Shown here piece after piece: positions 4,181 to 5,050 of a stretch of 5,050 nucleotides of DNA (its first letter is position 1; every line of letters starts with the position of its first letter). This DNA comes from an uncultured Eubacteriales bacterium (GTDB lineage: Bacteria > Bacillota > Clostridia > Oscillospirales > CAG-272): the NCBI GenBank assembly GCA_934417455.1, contig CAKRWK010000104.1:1-5050 (forward strand). Reading direction: 5' to 3'. Position numbers and translations under genes: made by a program. Under the pieces are notes generated by a model. The model was not told the DNA's origin. It searched no databases and saw nothing but the letters and a program-made list of their open reading frames with translations.

Positions 4181-5050
4181 ATGAAAATCAAGTGTCTTGC
4201 CGTGTGCCTTCTCTCCGCTGTCTGCCTGTGTCTGTTTTCGTGCGGGAGGACGGAAACTCCGTCCGATCCCGGGGAAGAAACGAAAGAAACGATAGTCACG
4301 GCCGATGACCTGTCGGACGGGTACGCGATTGTTTGTGACGGCACGGTCGCCATGCGCAAAATCGGTACCGATGTATCGGCTCTCATATCCGCCGCTACGG
4401 GTGTCCGCCTGCGTGTCTTTTCCGAAGAAGAAGCCCCCTCCGGAAAGAAAATCCTTGTCGGCCCGACGGGGGATGCGCAGTCGGTTGCGCTTCGCGCGGC
4501 GGTAGAATCTTCGGCGTCTTCCGAAGACTTCCGCTGGGGCTTTTCCGAACAGGGCGGAAATATTGCATTGTATGCCGAAAATACGGAAGGATGGCGGCGT
4601 TGTCTGGCCGATATGAAAACTACTGTCTTCTCGGACGGAGCCCTGCGTATGACGGCGGATAAAATTGTCCTCGGCGTGTTCACCGCGGAAGAATACAGAA
4701 CGGAACAGGAGAAACTGGCTTTGGAAGAAAAGAAGAAAAACACGCACCTTTATCCCATGTTTTGCGAAAAAATGGTATTACAGCGGGGCAGAACCAATGT
4801 CCTGGCCGGTACAGGCATAGGAAGCGTCACCGTGGAAATCGCGGGAAATACATATCATGGTGTGACGGATACGGAAAAAGAGACTTTCACCGTCACCCTT
4901 CCGCCGATGGAAGCGGGCGGCCCGTATGATGTCAGAGTGACCATAGAAAACCGCACCGAAGTGCTCCGTAACGTCATGATAGGCGACGTTATCCTGCTGG
5001 CGGGACAGTCGAACGCGGAACTGCCGCTCGATCAGACGGACTGGCCGGCG
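4181..5050 (+). CDS. Secreted lipoprotein with sialate O-acetylesterase-like region (3' truncated by window edge)
   Basis: The frame is open from ATG 4181 to the window end, 290 residues with no stop; GAGGT (4169-4173) lies 7 bases before the start. Residues 1-20 are a lipoprotein signal peptide (Lys2, Lys4, hydrophobic core, lipobox LFSC), so Cys21 would be lipidated and the protein anchored outside the membrane. A Thr/Glu/Pro-rich linker (22-45) follows. Residues about 46-165 form a domain with ISAATGVRLRVF and KKILVGPT, resembling the non-catalytic N-terminal domains of some glycoside hydrolases (GH20b or GH67N type); this is a tentative match. A charged helical linker spans about 169-187. 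From about 190 the sequence follows sialate O-acetylesterases: MFCEKMVLQRG, a beta-sandwich ending LPPMEAGGPYDVRVT, then GDVILLAGQSNAELPL at 268-283, where Ser277 of GQSN is the expected nucleophile. Catalytic His/Asp motifs lie beyond the window. Expected role: removal of acetyl groups from sialic acid or other glycans at the cell surface. Confidence 0.9.
   Translation, partial: MKIKCLAVCLLSAVCLCLFSCGRTETPSDPGEETKETIVTADDLSDGYAIVCDGTVAMRKIGTDVSALISAATGVRLRVFSEEEAPSGKKILVGPTGDAQSVALRAAVESSASSEDFRWGFSEQGGNIALYAENTEGWRRCLADMKTTVFSDGALRMTADKIVLGVFTAEEYRTEQEKLALEEKKKNTHLYPMFCEKMVLQRGRTNVLAGTGIGSVTVEIAGNTYHGVTDTEKETFTVTLPPMEAGGPYDVRVTIENRTEVLRNVMIGDVILLAGQSNAELPLDQTDWPA

Noticed and set aside
4066..4747. 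Two minus-strand open frames antisense to the lipoprotein gene (4066-4743 and 4151-4747)
   Set aside because: They lie opposite a gene with a signal peptide, family motifs, a promoter and a ribosome binding site. The translations are low-complexity Ser/Arg-rich and carry no motif.

Overview
The window looks like ordinary chromosomal DNA from a member of the Firmicutes, most likely class Clostridia. The reasons are strong GGAGG-type ribosome binding sites, consensus sigma-A promoters, U-tailed intrinsic terminators, a WYL regulator and an AbrB/zinc-ribbon protein of clostridial type, and a yceD-rpmF pair. GC is around 50 percent with AT-rich intergenic gaps. The finer assignment (for example a gut Oscillospirales or Christensenellales relative) is a guess.

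Bases 1-2263 hold a tightly packed plus-strand cluster. It contains the 3' end of an MgtE magnesium transporter, a WYL-domain transcriptional regulator 15 bases later, and a HAD-superfamily phosphatase 18 bases after that. A strong terminator closes it. The WYL gene has no ATG, GTG or TTG at the place where its conserved N-terminus begins. The only well-placed start is an ATC behind a good ribosome binding site, and this is the most unusual point in the window.

Bases 2264-3198 hold two small plus-strand DNA-binding proteins, apparently separate transcription units. The first is a 114-residue XRE/Cro-type repressor with its own terminator. The second is an 87-residue AbrB-type swapped-hairpin protein with a C-terminal four-cysteine zinc ribbon. 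Its candidate extended -10 promoter overlaps a perfect 13-base palindrome, a good candidate operator. An 18-bp perfect hairpin with T-runs on both sides then acts as a shared terminator for the convergent genes.

Bases 3212-4069 (minus strand) hold the housekeeping pair yceD-rpmF, encoding a DUF177-family protein and ribosomal protein L32. It is driven by a perfect consensus promoter (TTGACA, 17 bp, TATAAT) with A/T tracts upstream and a small hairpin in the leader. The familiar downstream fatty-acid genes (plsX, fabH) are absent here, because the unit ends at the convergent terminator.

Bases 4129-5050 (plus strand) start from a divergent strong promoter and encode the first 290 residues of a secreted lipoprotein. 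After the lipobox comes an N-terminal domain resembling the accessory domains of glycoside hydrolases, then the start of a sialate O-acetylesterase-like region with its GQSN nucleophile motif. It suggests a host- or plant-glycan-degrading lifestyle. The gene runs off the right edge.

I see no mobile element, CRISPR array, tRNA or rRNA, and no clear evidence of a new multi-gene system.
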